Below are positions 1-6,378 of a stretch of 6,635 nt of DNA, one piece after another. The notes beneath the pieces were generated by a model. It was not told where the DNA came from. It saw nothing but the letters and a program-made list of their open reading frames with translations, and did no database searches. This DNA is from Bacillota bacterium (GTDB lineage Bacteria; Bacillota; Clostridia; Peptostreptococcales; Anaerovoracaceae). The position numbers and the translations under genes are program-made. The stretch is taken from positions 1 through 6,635 of the forward strand of contig JAFYUX010000147.1 of NCBI GenBank assembly GCA_017549385.1, read 5' to 3'. The stretch's first letter is position 1, and each line of letters begins with the position of its first letter.

Positions 1-110
1 CTGTCGCGACCTTCCTTAACGTACTCAACATTGAAAAGTTCGAGTCCGTTTTCAGCAAGGAAATCCACGAGCATATCTGTCACTATGTCTTTAACTTTTT
101 TCTTTGCCAT
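1..110 (-). CDS. rimP: Ribosome maturation factor RimP, N-terminal fragment (runs off window)
   Basis: Only the first 36 codons are present, read from an ATG at 110-108. RimP binds the free 30S subunit in the cytoplasm and helps 16S rRNA and S12 assembly. The visible residues start with a basic MAKKKVKDIV and continue into LELFNVEYVKEGRD, which matches the helix then 'GxELxxVEYxKEG' opening of the RimP N-terminal domain. The start is supported by an AGGGAG ribosome-binding site at 121-126, 10 nt upstream. Location downstream of polC also fits, since polC–rimP–nusA is a standard Firmicutes order; nusA would be expected beyond the left edge. It has its own promoter and a leader hairpin. Identification rests on a short fragment plus context, so it is strong but not absolute. 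Confidence 0.9.
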   Translation of the reverse strand, partial: MAKKKVKDIVTDMLVDFLAENGLELFNVEYVKEGRD

Positions 111-120
111 ATTCTGTTTT

Positions 121-126
121 CTCCCT
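121..126 (-). promoter_or_regulatory. Ribosome-binding site of rimP
   Basis: AGGGAG on the minus strand, separated from the rimP ATG by 10 nt (AAAACAGAAT). It is good but not perfect in sequence, and the spacing is at the long end. It lies 9 nt downstream of the leader hairpin at 136-162, so hairpin formation would leave it accessible. Confidence 0.75.
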
Positions 127-135
127 AACAATACA

Positions 136-162
136 CAGAGAGTGGGCAGAACCCACTCTCTG
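136..162 (-). promoter_or_regulatory. Leader hairpin upstream of rimP
   Basis: A perfect inverted repeat: CAGAGAGTGGG, loop of 5 nt (TTCTG on the minus strand), CCCACTCTCTG. It gives an 11-bp GC-containing stem inside the predicted rimP 5' leader, about 33 nt after the predicted transcription start. There is no run of T after either arm (TGTATTGTTAGG on the minus strand, AAACAACT on the plus strand), so it is not a standard intrinsic terminator. I recall GAGTGGG/CCCACTC-type hairpins before rimP in other Firmicutes, which would point to a conserved leader element, but I could not check this. It could stabilise the mRNA, bind a protein, or mark the end of polC-operon readthrough. Confidence 0.75.
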
Positions 163-201
163 AAACAACTAAGTCATGTTTTTGACCTTTTACACGAAAC
201 T

Positions 202-230
202 AGTATATCATACCCGTATTTATTGTGCAA
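202..230 (-). promoter_or_regulatory. Sigma-A-type promoter for rimP, extended -10
   Basis: On the minus strand, -35 TTGCAC (225-230) and -10 TATACT (202-207) are separated by exactly 17 nt, and TG lies one base before the -10, forming an extended -10 (TGATATACT). Matches to consensus are 4/6 for the -35 and 5/6 for the -10. Transcription would start near 195 (a G) and give a leader of about 85 nt that contains the hairpin at 136-162. It lies wholly in the intergenic region after the NADAR gene, so rimP and its downstream partners can be expressed independently of the polC operon. Confidence 0.75.
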
Positions 231-267
231 GATAAATCTACAAGGCAATAATACACTTTATTTAGTC

Positions 268-744
268 CTAAAGACTCTTTCTTACCATCATAAGAGTGTA
301 TCCCAGAAGATTCTGGCCCTGCCACGCTTTTGGATCATGTCTACGTTCATCATCCAGAGCCATACCGATACCCCAGATCTTGTCAGAAGGCTCGCACTCT
401 GCCAGCATAGCATCACCTGTAGCTGAAAGCTTCGCAGCGAGATCTGGATTTTGGCGGAACTTTTCCAGGTTGCCACGATAAACGACAATCTGACGGATTC
501 CATTCCAGTCCTGTTCGTTGTAGTTGTTTACCTGTCTGCCAAGAGCCTTTATCTCCGCAGCGTCGTGAACATCAAGAACCTTTTCTGCAATCTCAGCATC
601 TCTAAACAGAAGCGCCTTTTCGTACATCATATACTGTTCTACTGAAGTGAACTTTCTGCTATCTACAATAAAATCAGCCAGATACCAGTTGCTGAACTCT
701 ATATTTTCCTGATCATAATTATCAAAACAGATAACCTGTGGCAT
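268..744 (-). CDS. NADAR-family (YbiA-like) N-glycosidase
   Basis: A 158-residue cytoplasmic protein of full NADAR length. Visible family motifs, in order: FSNWY (17-21, usually LSNFY), SVEQY with Glu36, the helix around Lys43, LGR (68-70), DW (79-80), KF (95-96), LSATGD (106-111), AECEPSDKIWGIG (115-127) and WQGQNLLGYTLM (141-152), ending MVRKSL. Characterised relatives cleave the N-glycosidic bond of early riboflavin intermediates (YbiA type) or remove ADP-ribose from guanine in DNA as the antidote to DarT-type toxins. The sequence alone does not separate these roles. No DarT-like toxin is in the window. It starts 9 nt after the flavoprotein gene, whose stop codon overlaps its ribosome-binding site, so the two are probably translated together. 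The flavin link of that neighbour mildly favours a riboflavin-related role; this is inference. Family assignment is confident, substrate is not. Confidence 0.92.
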   Translation of the reverse strand: MPQVICFDNYDQENIEFSNWYLADFIVDSRKFTSVEQYMMYEKALLFRDAEIAEKVLDVHDAAEIKALGRQVNNYNEQDWNGIRQIVVYRGNLEKFRQNPDLAAKLSATGDAMLAECEPSDKIWGIGMALDDERRHDPKAWQGQNLLGYTLMMVRKSL

Positions 745-749
745 ATTAA

Positions 750-755
750 CCTCCT
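750..755 (-). promoter_or_regulatory. Ribosome-binding site of the NADAR gene, overlapping the upstream stop
   Basis: A perfect AGGAGG, 5 nt before the ATG at 744. The TAG stop of the preceding flavoprotein gene (754-756) shares bases with it, which is a typical arrangement for translational coupling and supports this start codon. Confidence 0.85.
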
Positions 756-1314
756 ATAAAGTCATGTAGTTTGACATGTCAAAAGTGAAACCTGCAGTCT
801 TTGCGGCATCGAGATGTTCGCGAGTAACATCGCCCTTTTCCTCAACACCCGGTACGATAAGCTTGCCCGCGTCGTCACACTTGAGATAAGTCACAATAGC
901 CTCATAAGACTTGATGATACCTTCAAAAGTATCCTCGTCATCAGCGGCACAAGCAATCAGGAACAGGTCCCTGATCTTTAACTCCCTTTCCGTATACATA
1001 AAGGAATACATCTTATCCATGGCCGCCTTTATCTGAGCCGTAAATGTGTACCAGTAAAGAGGAGTCGCAAGAACCAGACCGTCAGCCCAATCAAGAAGCT
1101 CAGCCAGTTCATTAAAATCATCATCAAAAGTACAAGCCTTGCCAGTGCTGAAACAAGTATTGCATACTTTGCATCCACCGATATTTTTTCTGCCGGCAGG
1201 AAAAATCTTTACCTGGTTGCCGCCACCATAAGCGCCTTCGGCAAAAGCTTCAGCCAGAAGATCACTGTTGCCTCCAACACGAGGACTGCCCGTAATAATA
1301 AGAATATTTCTCAT
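754..1314 (-). CDS. Flavodoxin-fold NAD(P)H-dependent FMN oxidoreductase, iron-sulfur flavoprotein-like
   Basis: A 186-residue soluble protein. The N-terminus has a beta strand (NILIITG) followed by GSPRVGGNSDLL (9-20), the FMN phosphate-binding loop of the NADPH-dependent FMN reductase family. Residues 48-61 hold four cysteines spaced C-x2-C-x2-C-x6-C (48, 51, 54, 61), followed by DDDF. That spacing fits the compact motif of the iron-sulfur flavoproteins (Isf) of anaerobes, which carry FMN and a [4Fe-4S] cluster and move electrons to oxygen, peroxide or other acceptors. ATPLYWYTFTAQIKAAMDK (83-101) is the second conserved flavin-side segment. The real electron donor and acceptor are unknown. 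An AGGAG ribosome-binding site lies 6 nt upstream of the ATG. It follows polC by 64 nt and is tightly coupled to the NADAR gene. It is not a classic small flavodoxin. Family is confident; presence of a cluster is inferred. Confidence 0.88.
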   Translation of the reverse strand: MRNILIITGSPRVGGNSDLLAEAFAEGAYGGGNQVKIFPAGRKNIGGCKVCNTCFSTGKACTFDDDFNELAELLDWADGLVLATPLYWYTFTAQIKAAMDKMYSFMYTERELKIRDLFLIACAADDEDTFEGIIKSYEAIVTYLKCDDAGKLIVPGVEEKGDVTREHLDAAKTAGFTFDMSNYMTL

Positions 1315-1320
1315 AAATGA

Positions 1321-1325
1321 CTCCT
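1321..1325 (-). promoter_or_regulatory. Ribosome-binding site of the flavoprotein gene
   Basis: AGGAG on the minus strand, 6 nt before the ATG at 1314. It fixes the start, which also places the FMN-binding GSPR loop at residue 9, as usual in this family. Confidence 0.8.
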
Positions 1326-1378
1326 GTCAAAAATACATACCAGCCCGACGGCTCCGCCGACACAAATAACCCTCTTAA

Positions 1379-4300
1379 TTAAAACGAGAAGAGCGTCAGC
1401 TGATCCGATTCAGGAAGACCCTCCAGCACTCCGTGCTCACGAAGAGTTTCCATATTTGTATTGTTTACTGATGTTCTTACACTTATATCTTCTATAGAAC
1501 TGAACGGACCCTGTTCGTACGCTTCGGCAAAACTGATAGCAGCTGATTCGCCGATACCGCCAAGAGCTCTGAACGGAATACGCACCTTGCCATCCTCAAC
1601 TGTAAACTTTGTGGCATGAGACTTGCCAAGTCTAGCTGGCAGGAACTCAAAACCTCTGGCATACATTTCGTAGGCAACTTCGTAAACCAGGTACTCGTCC
1701 TTTTCTTTGTTTGTAGCTTCGTCCCCCAGCTTTTTAATCTGATCCATCTTGTCAAGAACAGACTGCATACCCCCAAGGATAACCTTTTCGTTAAAGAAGT
1801 CCACCTTCATAGTGTAGTGAACCGCATAGAACTGAGGCGGATAATAAACCTTAAAGTAAGCTATACGGTAAGACATCATAACGTATGCCACCGCGTGGGC
1901 TCTAGGGAACATGTACTTGATACGCTTGCAGGATTCGATGTACCATGCAGGAACATCGTTTTCTACCATGACAGCCTCCTGCTCCTCAGTGAGACCTTTA
2001 CCCTTACGAACACATTCCATAATCTTAAAGGAATCCTGTTTTGGCACACCTTTCTGAATCAGGTAGTTCATAATGTCATCTCGCGTCGCAATAGCGTCGT
2101 CCATGGTAGCTTCGCCGCTCTTGATAAACTCCTGAGCGTTGTTAATCCATACATCGGTACCGTGGGAGAAACCCGAGATACGTACCAGCGCGTCAAACTT
2201 TTTAGGCTGAGTATCATCCAGCATCTGACGTGTAAAGCTTGTACCAAATTCAGGAATACCAAAGGTACCGTGTTTCTGTCTATAATCTTCAATCTTGATA
2301 TCCAGGTGTTCAGTTCCGATAAAAATACTGTTTACCTTCTCGTCTGAGAGAGGAATATCATCCGGAGATATGCCTGTCATATCCTGGAGCATTCTTATCA
2401 TGGACGGAACATCGTGTCCCAGTATATCGAGTTTGAGCAGATTTTCGTCAATCTTGTGATAGTCGAAATGAGTAGTAATAATATCTTTTCTACCTTCGCC
2501 TTCTGCCGGATGCATTACCGGACAGAATTCGTAGATTTCGTGCCCTTCGGGCACAATGATAATACCGCCAGGATGCTGACCTGTAGTCTTACGTACGCCA
2601 GAACAACCTATAGCCAGACGTTCCATTTCGTACTTATTTACAACCTGACCTCGCTCTTCGTAATATTTCTTTACATACTGAAGAGCTGTTTTATCCTTAA
2701 TGGTACCGATGGTACCGGCCTTGAATACATTTTCTGAGCCGAAAATTTCTTCTACGTATTTGTGAGCCTTTGCCTGGTATTCACCGGCAAAATTAAGATC
2801 TATATCAGGCTCCTTGTCGCCCTTAAAGCCAAGGAAGGTTTCGAACGGGATGCTGAAGCCATCTTTTTTATACTGAGTGCCACACTTTGGACAGAGCTTG
2901 TCCGGCATATCTACACCGCAGCCGTACTCGCCCGTATCCACAAACTCACTGTTTTTGCAGTCTGGATTTGGGCATATATAGTGAGGTGGCAACGGATTTA
3001 CTTCTGTGATACCGCCCATAGTCGCAGCAAAGGATGAACCTACGGAACCTCGAGAACCTACGAGATAACCATCGCTAAGAGACTTCTGTACAAGAAGCTC
3101 TGCAGCAACATACATCACGGCATAGCCGTTACCGATAATAGAGTTGAGTTCTCTTTCGAGACGAGCCTCTACAATCTCCGGCAGTGGATCACCATAAATG
3201 CTATGAGCCTTGTCATAACAGTTCTTTCTCAGACGTTCTTCTGAACCCTCAATCTTTGGAGGGAACTTACCCTTTGGTACCGGTCTTAGCTCTTCTACCA
3301 TGTCAGCTATAAGAGCAGGATTGTCGATAACGACTCTTTCTGCTTCTTCTTCGCCAAGATAAGCAAACTCTTCTAACATTTCTTCTGTTGTTCTGAGATA
3401 AAGCTTTGGCTTGTCATCAAGGTTTCTGAAACCGTGAGCTGCCATGATGATATTTCTGTATATGTAATCGTCTTTTTCAAGATAGTGAGCATCGCATGTG
3501 GCCACAACAGGCTTATCTGTCATCTTACCGTACTCCACTATCTTTCTGTTGTAGTTGAGAATATCTTCTTCGCTGGCAACAAGACCCTTTTCCACCATAA
3601 AGCTGTTGTTGAGTCTAGGCTGGATTTCCAGATAATCATAGAAATCTATGAGCTTTATCATTTCCTCATCTGACTTGCCGTCCATCATAGCACGGTATAC
3701 TTCGCCTGCTTCGCATGCAGAACCGATAATAAGACCTTCTCTATGCTGAGCGATAACCGACTTTGGCATACGAGGACGCTTGTGATGGTAATGAAGGAAT
3801 GAATATGATACCAGCTTGTAAAGATTTTTAAGACCTTCCTGATTTTTAGCAAGAAGGATAATATGGTAAGCAGGGTTTGTTCTGTAATCGATAGATCCGT
3901 CTGGATTTTTCAAATCATTTACCAGATAACCTTCTACACCAAAGATAACCTTTATCTCGCCCTTTGCGGCTTTTGCCGCATCAGGGAATGACTGAACAAC
4001 ACCATGGTCAGTTACTGCAATGGCAGGGTGACCCCATTTTTTTGCTGTCTTTACCAGATCAGCAACATCCATAAGACCGTCAATCTGGCTCATCTTTGTG
4101 TGAGCATGGAGTTCGATACGCTTGCGTTCGCTCTTGTCCATACGAACAGGCTTTTCCGCAAGTTCAATACTCTTTGCCATCATAACTACCATTCTCTCAA
4201 AAGAATCGTATTCGCAGTCGCCATGTACTCTGATGTACTTGCCTGCTTTTATGTGTTCGTCAAAATCAGCCTGCTTTTGCGCAGTTACAAACATCTTTAC

Positions 4301-5218
4301 GCAGATAGAGTCAGTCTGATCTGTCATATATATAAATGAAATATATTTTCCGTTTTTAAGTGCACGGGAATCCGTTCTGAAAACACTACCTTCAATTATG
4401 ACATTTGTGCTTTCGGCATGGAGTTCCTTGAGCTTTCTTACAGGACCTTCGCCAATAGGCTTGCCTACGATACGATTGCCGGTAACAGGACCTTCGTAGC
4501 CACGCTTTCTAGGTGCGCCACCCTGGCCTCCACCAAATCCACCACCATTACCATAACCTCCAGCAGGGAATTTCTGTGCGTTGCCAGAGGCATCGCCGTT
4601 TTTTGCGGCTGCTTCGCGGGCTGCCTTTGCTGCCTGTTCTGCTTTTACAGACTCTGCACTTACGCGATGAATTTCTGCAAGAACGTCAGACTTGTGGGCC
4701 TCAAGCTTTTCCTTGTAAGCATCTTTTCTGTTTACAAAAGCAAATGTACGTCTGATGGCAAAATCGTGCTGAAGCATGCTCTGCATGGCAGGAGCGGCAA
4801 CTTTGTTGAGAATGATAGAAGCCTGTTCCCCTACTGTACTGATAAGCACCGGTTCGTTTGGATCGTTTCCAAAGTCATGAGAGCACGCAAAATCAAGAGT
4901 ATGTGTAAACTTGGCATACTCCGGCATGGAATTCATCATGTGTGGCAGATAGAGCTTGATAATCTCGCATTCAGAAAGTCTCATATTTTGATAACTGAAT
5001 CTGAATGATACTCTGTTTATCTCCTGAAACTCCTTCATAAACTCTGCTTCGATCTTTGCAAGATCAGCATAAGGGATAATGAAATCCAGTGAGATATCGA
5101 GATGAAGCTCACGTGCCTGACTGATGAGAGAAACCTGTTCTATTGTAAGGCTGAACTCTTCGCGCCTGTGTGGCGAAAGCTCAGACCAGGTGATATTGCT
5201 TTCAATAAAATTACGCAT
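1379..5218 (-). CDS. polC: DNA polymerase III alpha subunit, PolC type, lacking the proofreading exonuclease domain
   Basis: Replicative DNA polymerase of Gram-positive bacteria, 1279 residues from the chosen ATG (usual length about 1430-1460). Order: N-terminal domain (1 to about 190); Ala/Lys-rich helix, then a Gly-rich linker (219-240); OB fold (about 258-358); PHP domain (about 367-583) with metal ligands H371, H373, D380, H405, E429, H452, C502, D576, H578; polymerase core with catalytic D805 and D807 (PDIDLNF) and D931 (KLDILGHD); a cysteine module (C749, C754, C776, C779); fingers motif VRKGKGL; and C-terminal QLTLF (1273-1277), the beta-clamp-binding motif. The DEDD exonuclease normally inserted in PHP between the GxE and YH motifs is absent: only about 20 linker residues lie there and no DVETTG-like motif occurs anywhere. 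The frame is otherwise intact, so this is a clean domain absence. A start at 5239 would add seven residues but has no ribosome-binding site. It follows ispG by 67 nt in the usual rseP–ispG–polC order. Confidence 0.97.
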   Translation of the reverse strand: MRNFIESNITWSELSPHRREEFSLTIEQVSLISQARELHLDISLDFIIPYADLAKIEAEFMKEFQEINRVSFRFSYQNMRLSECEIIKLYLPHMMNSMPEYAKFTHTLDFACSHDFGNDPNEPVLISTVGEQASIILNKVAAPAMQSMLQHDFAIRRTFAFVNRKDAYKEKLEAHKSDVLAEIHRVSAESVKAEQAAKAAREAAAKNGDASGNAQKFPAGGYGNGGGFGGGQGGAPRKRGYEGPVTGNRIVGKPIGEGPVRKLKELHAESTNVIIEGSVFRTDSRALKNGKYISFIYMTDQTDSICVKMFVTAQKQADFDEHIKAGKYIRVHGDCEYDSFERMVVMMAKSIELAEKPVRMDKSERKRIELHAHTKMSQIDGLMDVADLVKTAKKWGHPAIAVTDHGVVQSFPDAAKAAKGEIKVIFGVEGYLVNDLKNPDGSIDYRTNPAYHIILLAKNQEGLKNLYKLVSYSFLHYHHKRPRMPKSVIAQHREGLIIGSACEAGEVYRAMMDGKSDEEMIKLIDFYDYLEIQPRLNNSFMVEKGLVASEEDILNYNRKIVEYGKMTDKPVVATCDAHYLEKDDYIYRNIIMAAHGFRNLDDKPKLYLRTTEEMLEEFAYLGEEEAERVVIDNPALIADMVEELRPVPKGKFPPKIEGSEERLRKNCYDKAHSIYGDPLPEIVEARLERELNSIIGNGYAVMYVAAELLVQKSLSDGYLVGSRGSVGSSFAATMGGITEVNPLPPHYICPNPDCKNSEFVDTGEYGCGVDMPDKLCPKCGTQYKKDGFSIPFETFLGFKGDKEPDIDLNFAGEYQAKAHKYVEEIFGSENVFKAGTIGTIKDKTALQYVKKYYEERGQVVNKYEMERLAIGCSGVRKTTGQHPGGIIIVPEGHEIYEFCPVMHPAEGEGRKDIITTHFDYHKIDENLLKLDILGHDVPSMIRMLQDMTGISPDDIPLSDEKVNSIFIGTEHLDIKIEDYRQKHGTFGIPEFGTSFTRQMLDDTQPKKFDALVRISGFSHGTDVWINNAQEFIKSGEATMDDAIATRDDIMNYLIQKGVPKQDSFKIMECVRKGKGLTEEQEAVMVENDVPAWYIESCKRIKYMFPRAHAVAYVMMSYRIAYFKVYYPPQFYAVHYTMKVDFFNEKVILGGMQSVLDKMDQIKKLGDEATNKEKDEYLVYEVAYEMYARGFEFLPARLGKSHATKFTVEDGKVRIPFRALGGIGESAAISFAEAYEQGPFSSIEDISVRTSVNNTNMETLREHGVLEGLPESDQLTLFSF

Positions 5219-5225
5219 TAATTTT

Positions 5226-5231
5226 CTTCCT
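5226..5231 (-). promoter_or_regulatory. Ribosome-binding site that decides the polC start
   Basis: AGGAAG on the minus strand, 7 nt before the ATG at 5218-5216. The upstream in-frame ATG at 5239-5237 has no purine-rich site at usable distance: the nearest AGGAG (5269-5273) is 29 nt away. The shorter start is therefore preferred, removing MRTGRKL from the protein. Confidence 0.65.
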
Positions 5232-5285
5232 GTTCTCATTGGTGAGACTTGTCCGCTAACAGACTAATCTCCTATGAAAATCTAT

Positions 5286-6368
5286 TTATAATTCGTCTGC
5301 AAGGGAAGCCATTTCAGAATAGAGAACGTCTTCTATCTCATCCTCTTTTACCGTGCGAATAATCTCGCCCTTTCTGAAAATAACACCCTTTCCGTTGCCG
5401 CAGGCAACACCGATATCAGCATGAGAAGCCTCCCCTGGACCGTTTACGGCACAACCCATAACCGCCAGAGTAATCTGTGGCTTTTCTGCCTGTATAAGTT
5501 CTGCTTCGAGCCCTACAAGTCGTTTCATCAGCCTGTCGCTGATACCCTGCAAATCAGTTTTGCATCTTGCACATGTAGGGCAAGATACGAGATTGATACC
5601 GGACTTAAAGTGACCAGTACACTTTAAAATCTCTCTTGCTACAGGAATCTCTGCAACAGGATCCCCTGTAAGAGACACTCTGAGAGTATCCCCGATACCT
5701 GCAATAAGAAGAGCACCAAGACCAACAGATGATTTTACTGTACCTCTTGTAACGTCACCTGACTCTGTTACACCGATGTGAAGCGGATAGTCTGTGGCCT
5801 CTGACATCTTTACATATGTCTGATAATTGAGGACAACGTCAGAAGCCTTGACTGAAATCACGATATCATTGAAATCCATGCTTTCTACAAGGCGGACCTT
5901 CCTCATTACACTTTCAACCATACCTTCAGCGTCAGGACCGCCATACTTTGCCAGAATGTCCTTTTCAATGGAGCCTGAATTTACTCCGATTCTGATAGGA
6001 ATCCTGCGGGCCTTCGCCGCATCAACTACAGCCTTTACCCTGTCCTCAGACCCGATATTACCTGGATTGATACGCACCTTGTCGGCACCATTTTCAATAG
6101 CCGCAACGGCAAGTCTGTAGTCAAAATGTATATCAGCAACAAGAGGCATATCTGTTTTTTTTCTGATTGTTTTAAAAGCCTCTGCAGCTTCATTATCAGG
6201 CACAGCCAGTCTTACAATCTGACAACCTGCCTGTCTTAACGCATTTATCTGTGCAAGGGTCGCCTCAACGTCCCTTGTGTCTGTGTTTGTCATAGACTGT
6301 ATGGAAACCGGCGCCCCTCCGCCGATAGCTACATCTCTACACATTACCTGTCTTGTCATCTTTCTCAT
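5286..6368 (-). CDS. ispG: 4-hydroxy-3-methylbut-2-en-1-yl diphosphate synthase (flavodoxin), IspG/GcpE
   Basis: Penultimate enzyme of the MEP (non-mevalonate) isoprenoid pathway: it reductively opens MEcPP to HMBPP using a [4Fe-4S] cluster and electrons from flavodoxin or ferredoxin, in the cytoplasm. The 360 residues match the short bacterial form: a TIM-barrel with VSIQSMTNTDT (21-31), PLVADIHFDYRLA (75-87) and KVRINPGNIG (97-106), then the C-terminal cluster domain. The cluster ligands are visible as SCPTC (C263, C266) and MGCAVNGPGE (C306, E313). An extra cysteine, C269, follows the CxxC pair. The start has an AGGTGA ribosome-binding site that overlaps the rseP stop; the 8-nt gap suggests coupling. 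The isoprenoid product feeds undecaprenyl phosphate and cell-wall synthesis, in keeping with the dxr–rseP–ispG cluster usual in clostridia. Confidence 0.98.
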   Translation of the reverse strand: MRKMTRQVMCRDVAIGGGAPVSIQSMTNTDTRDVEATLAQINALRQAGCQIVRLAVPDNEAAEAFKTIRKKTDMPLVADIHFDYRLAVAAIENGADKVRINPGNIGSEDRVKAVVDAAKARRIPIRIGVNSGSIEKDILAKYGGPDAEGMVESVMRKVRLVESMDFNDIVISVKASDVVLNYQTYVKMSEATDYPLHIGVTESGDVTRGTVKSSVGLGALLIAGIGDTLRVSLTGDPVAEIPVAREILKCTGHFKSGINLVSCPTCARCKTDLQGISDRLMKRLVGLEAELIQAEKPQITLAVMGCAVNGPGEASHADIGVACGNGKGVIFRKGEIIRTVKEDEIEDVLYSEMASLADEL

Positions 6369-6372
6369 AAAA

Positions 6373-6378
6373 TCACCT
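6373..6378 (-). promoter_or_regulatory. Ribosome-binding site of ispG, overlapping the rseP stop
   Basis: AGGTGA on the minus strand, 4 nt (TTTT) before the ispG ATG at 6368. The rseP TAG (6377-6379) overlaps its first bases, indicating that ispG is translated by ribosomes finishing rseP. No promoter is visible between the two genes. Confidence 0.7.

Noticed and set aside
31..426. Plus-strand open reading frame covering the rimP start, the promoter region and the NADAR end
   Set aside because: It overlaps two genes and a good promoter on the other strand, and has no family resemblance.
1325..1330. Perfect -35 hexamer TTGACA on the minus strand before the flavoprotein gene
   Set aside because: It overlaps the ribosome-binding site, so any matching -10 would fall inside the coding region; it is probably chance.
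1340..1362. Small GC-rich hairpins (CGGC-GGA-GCCG or AGCC-GTCG-GGCT) between polC and the flavoprotein gene
   Set aside because: Stems of only 4 bp and no T-run directly after; not convincing as a terminator or attenuator.
1616..2347. Open reading frame of 243 codons on the plus strand
   Set aside because: It lies entirely antisense to the conserved polymerase core of polC, shows no recognisable motif and is explained by the codon composition of the opposite strand.
4418..5008. Open reading frame of 196 codons on the plus strand
   Set aside because: Antisense to the N-terminal and OB regions of polC; its Ser/Thr/Cys-rich composition is a mirror of the polC coding frame.
5241..5272. Imperfect stem (GGAGA...TCTCACC with an inner GTCT/GGAC) in the ispG–polC gap
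   Set aside because: Several mismatches and a large internal loop; too weak to call a regulatory structure.
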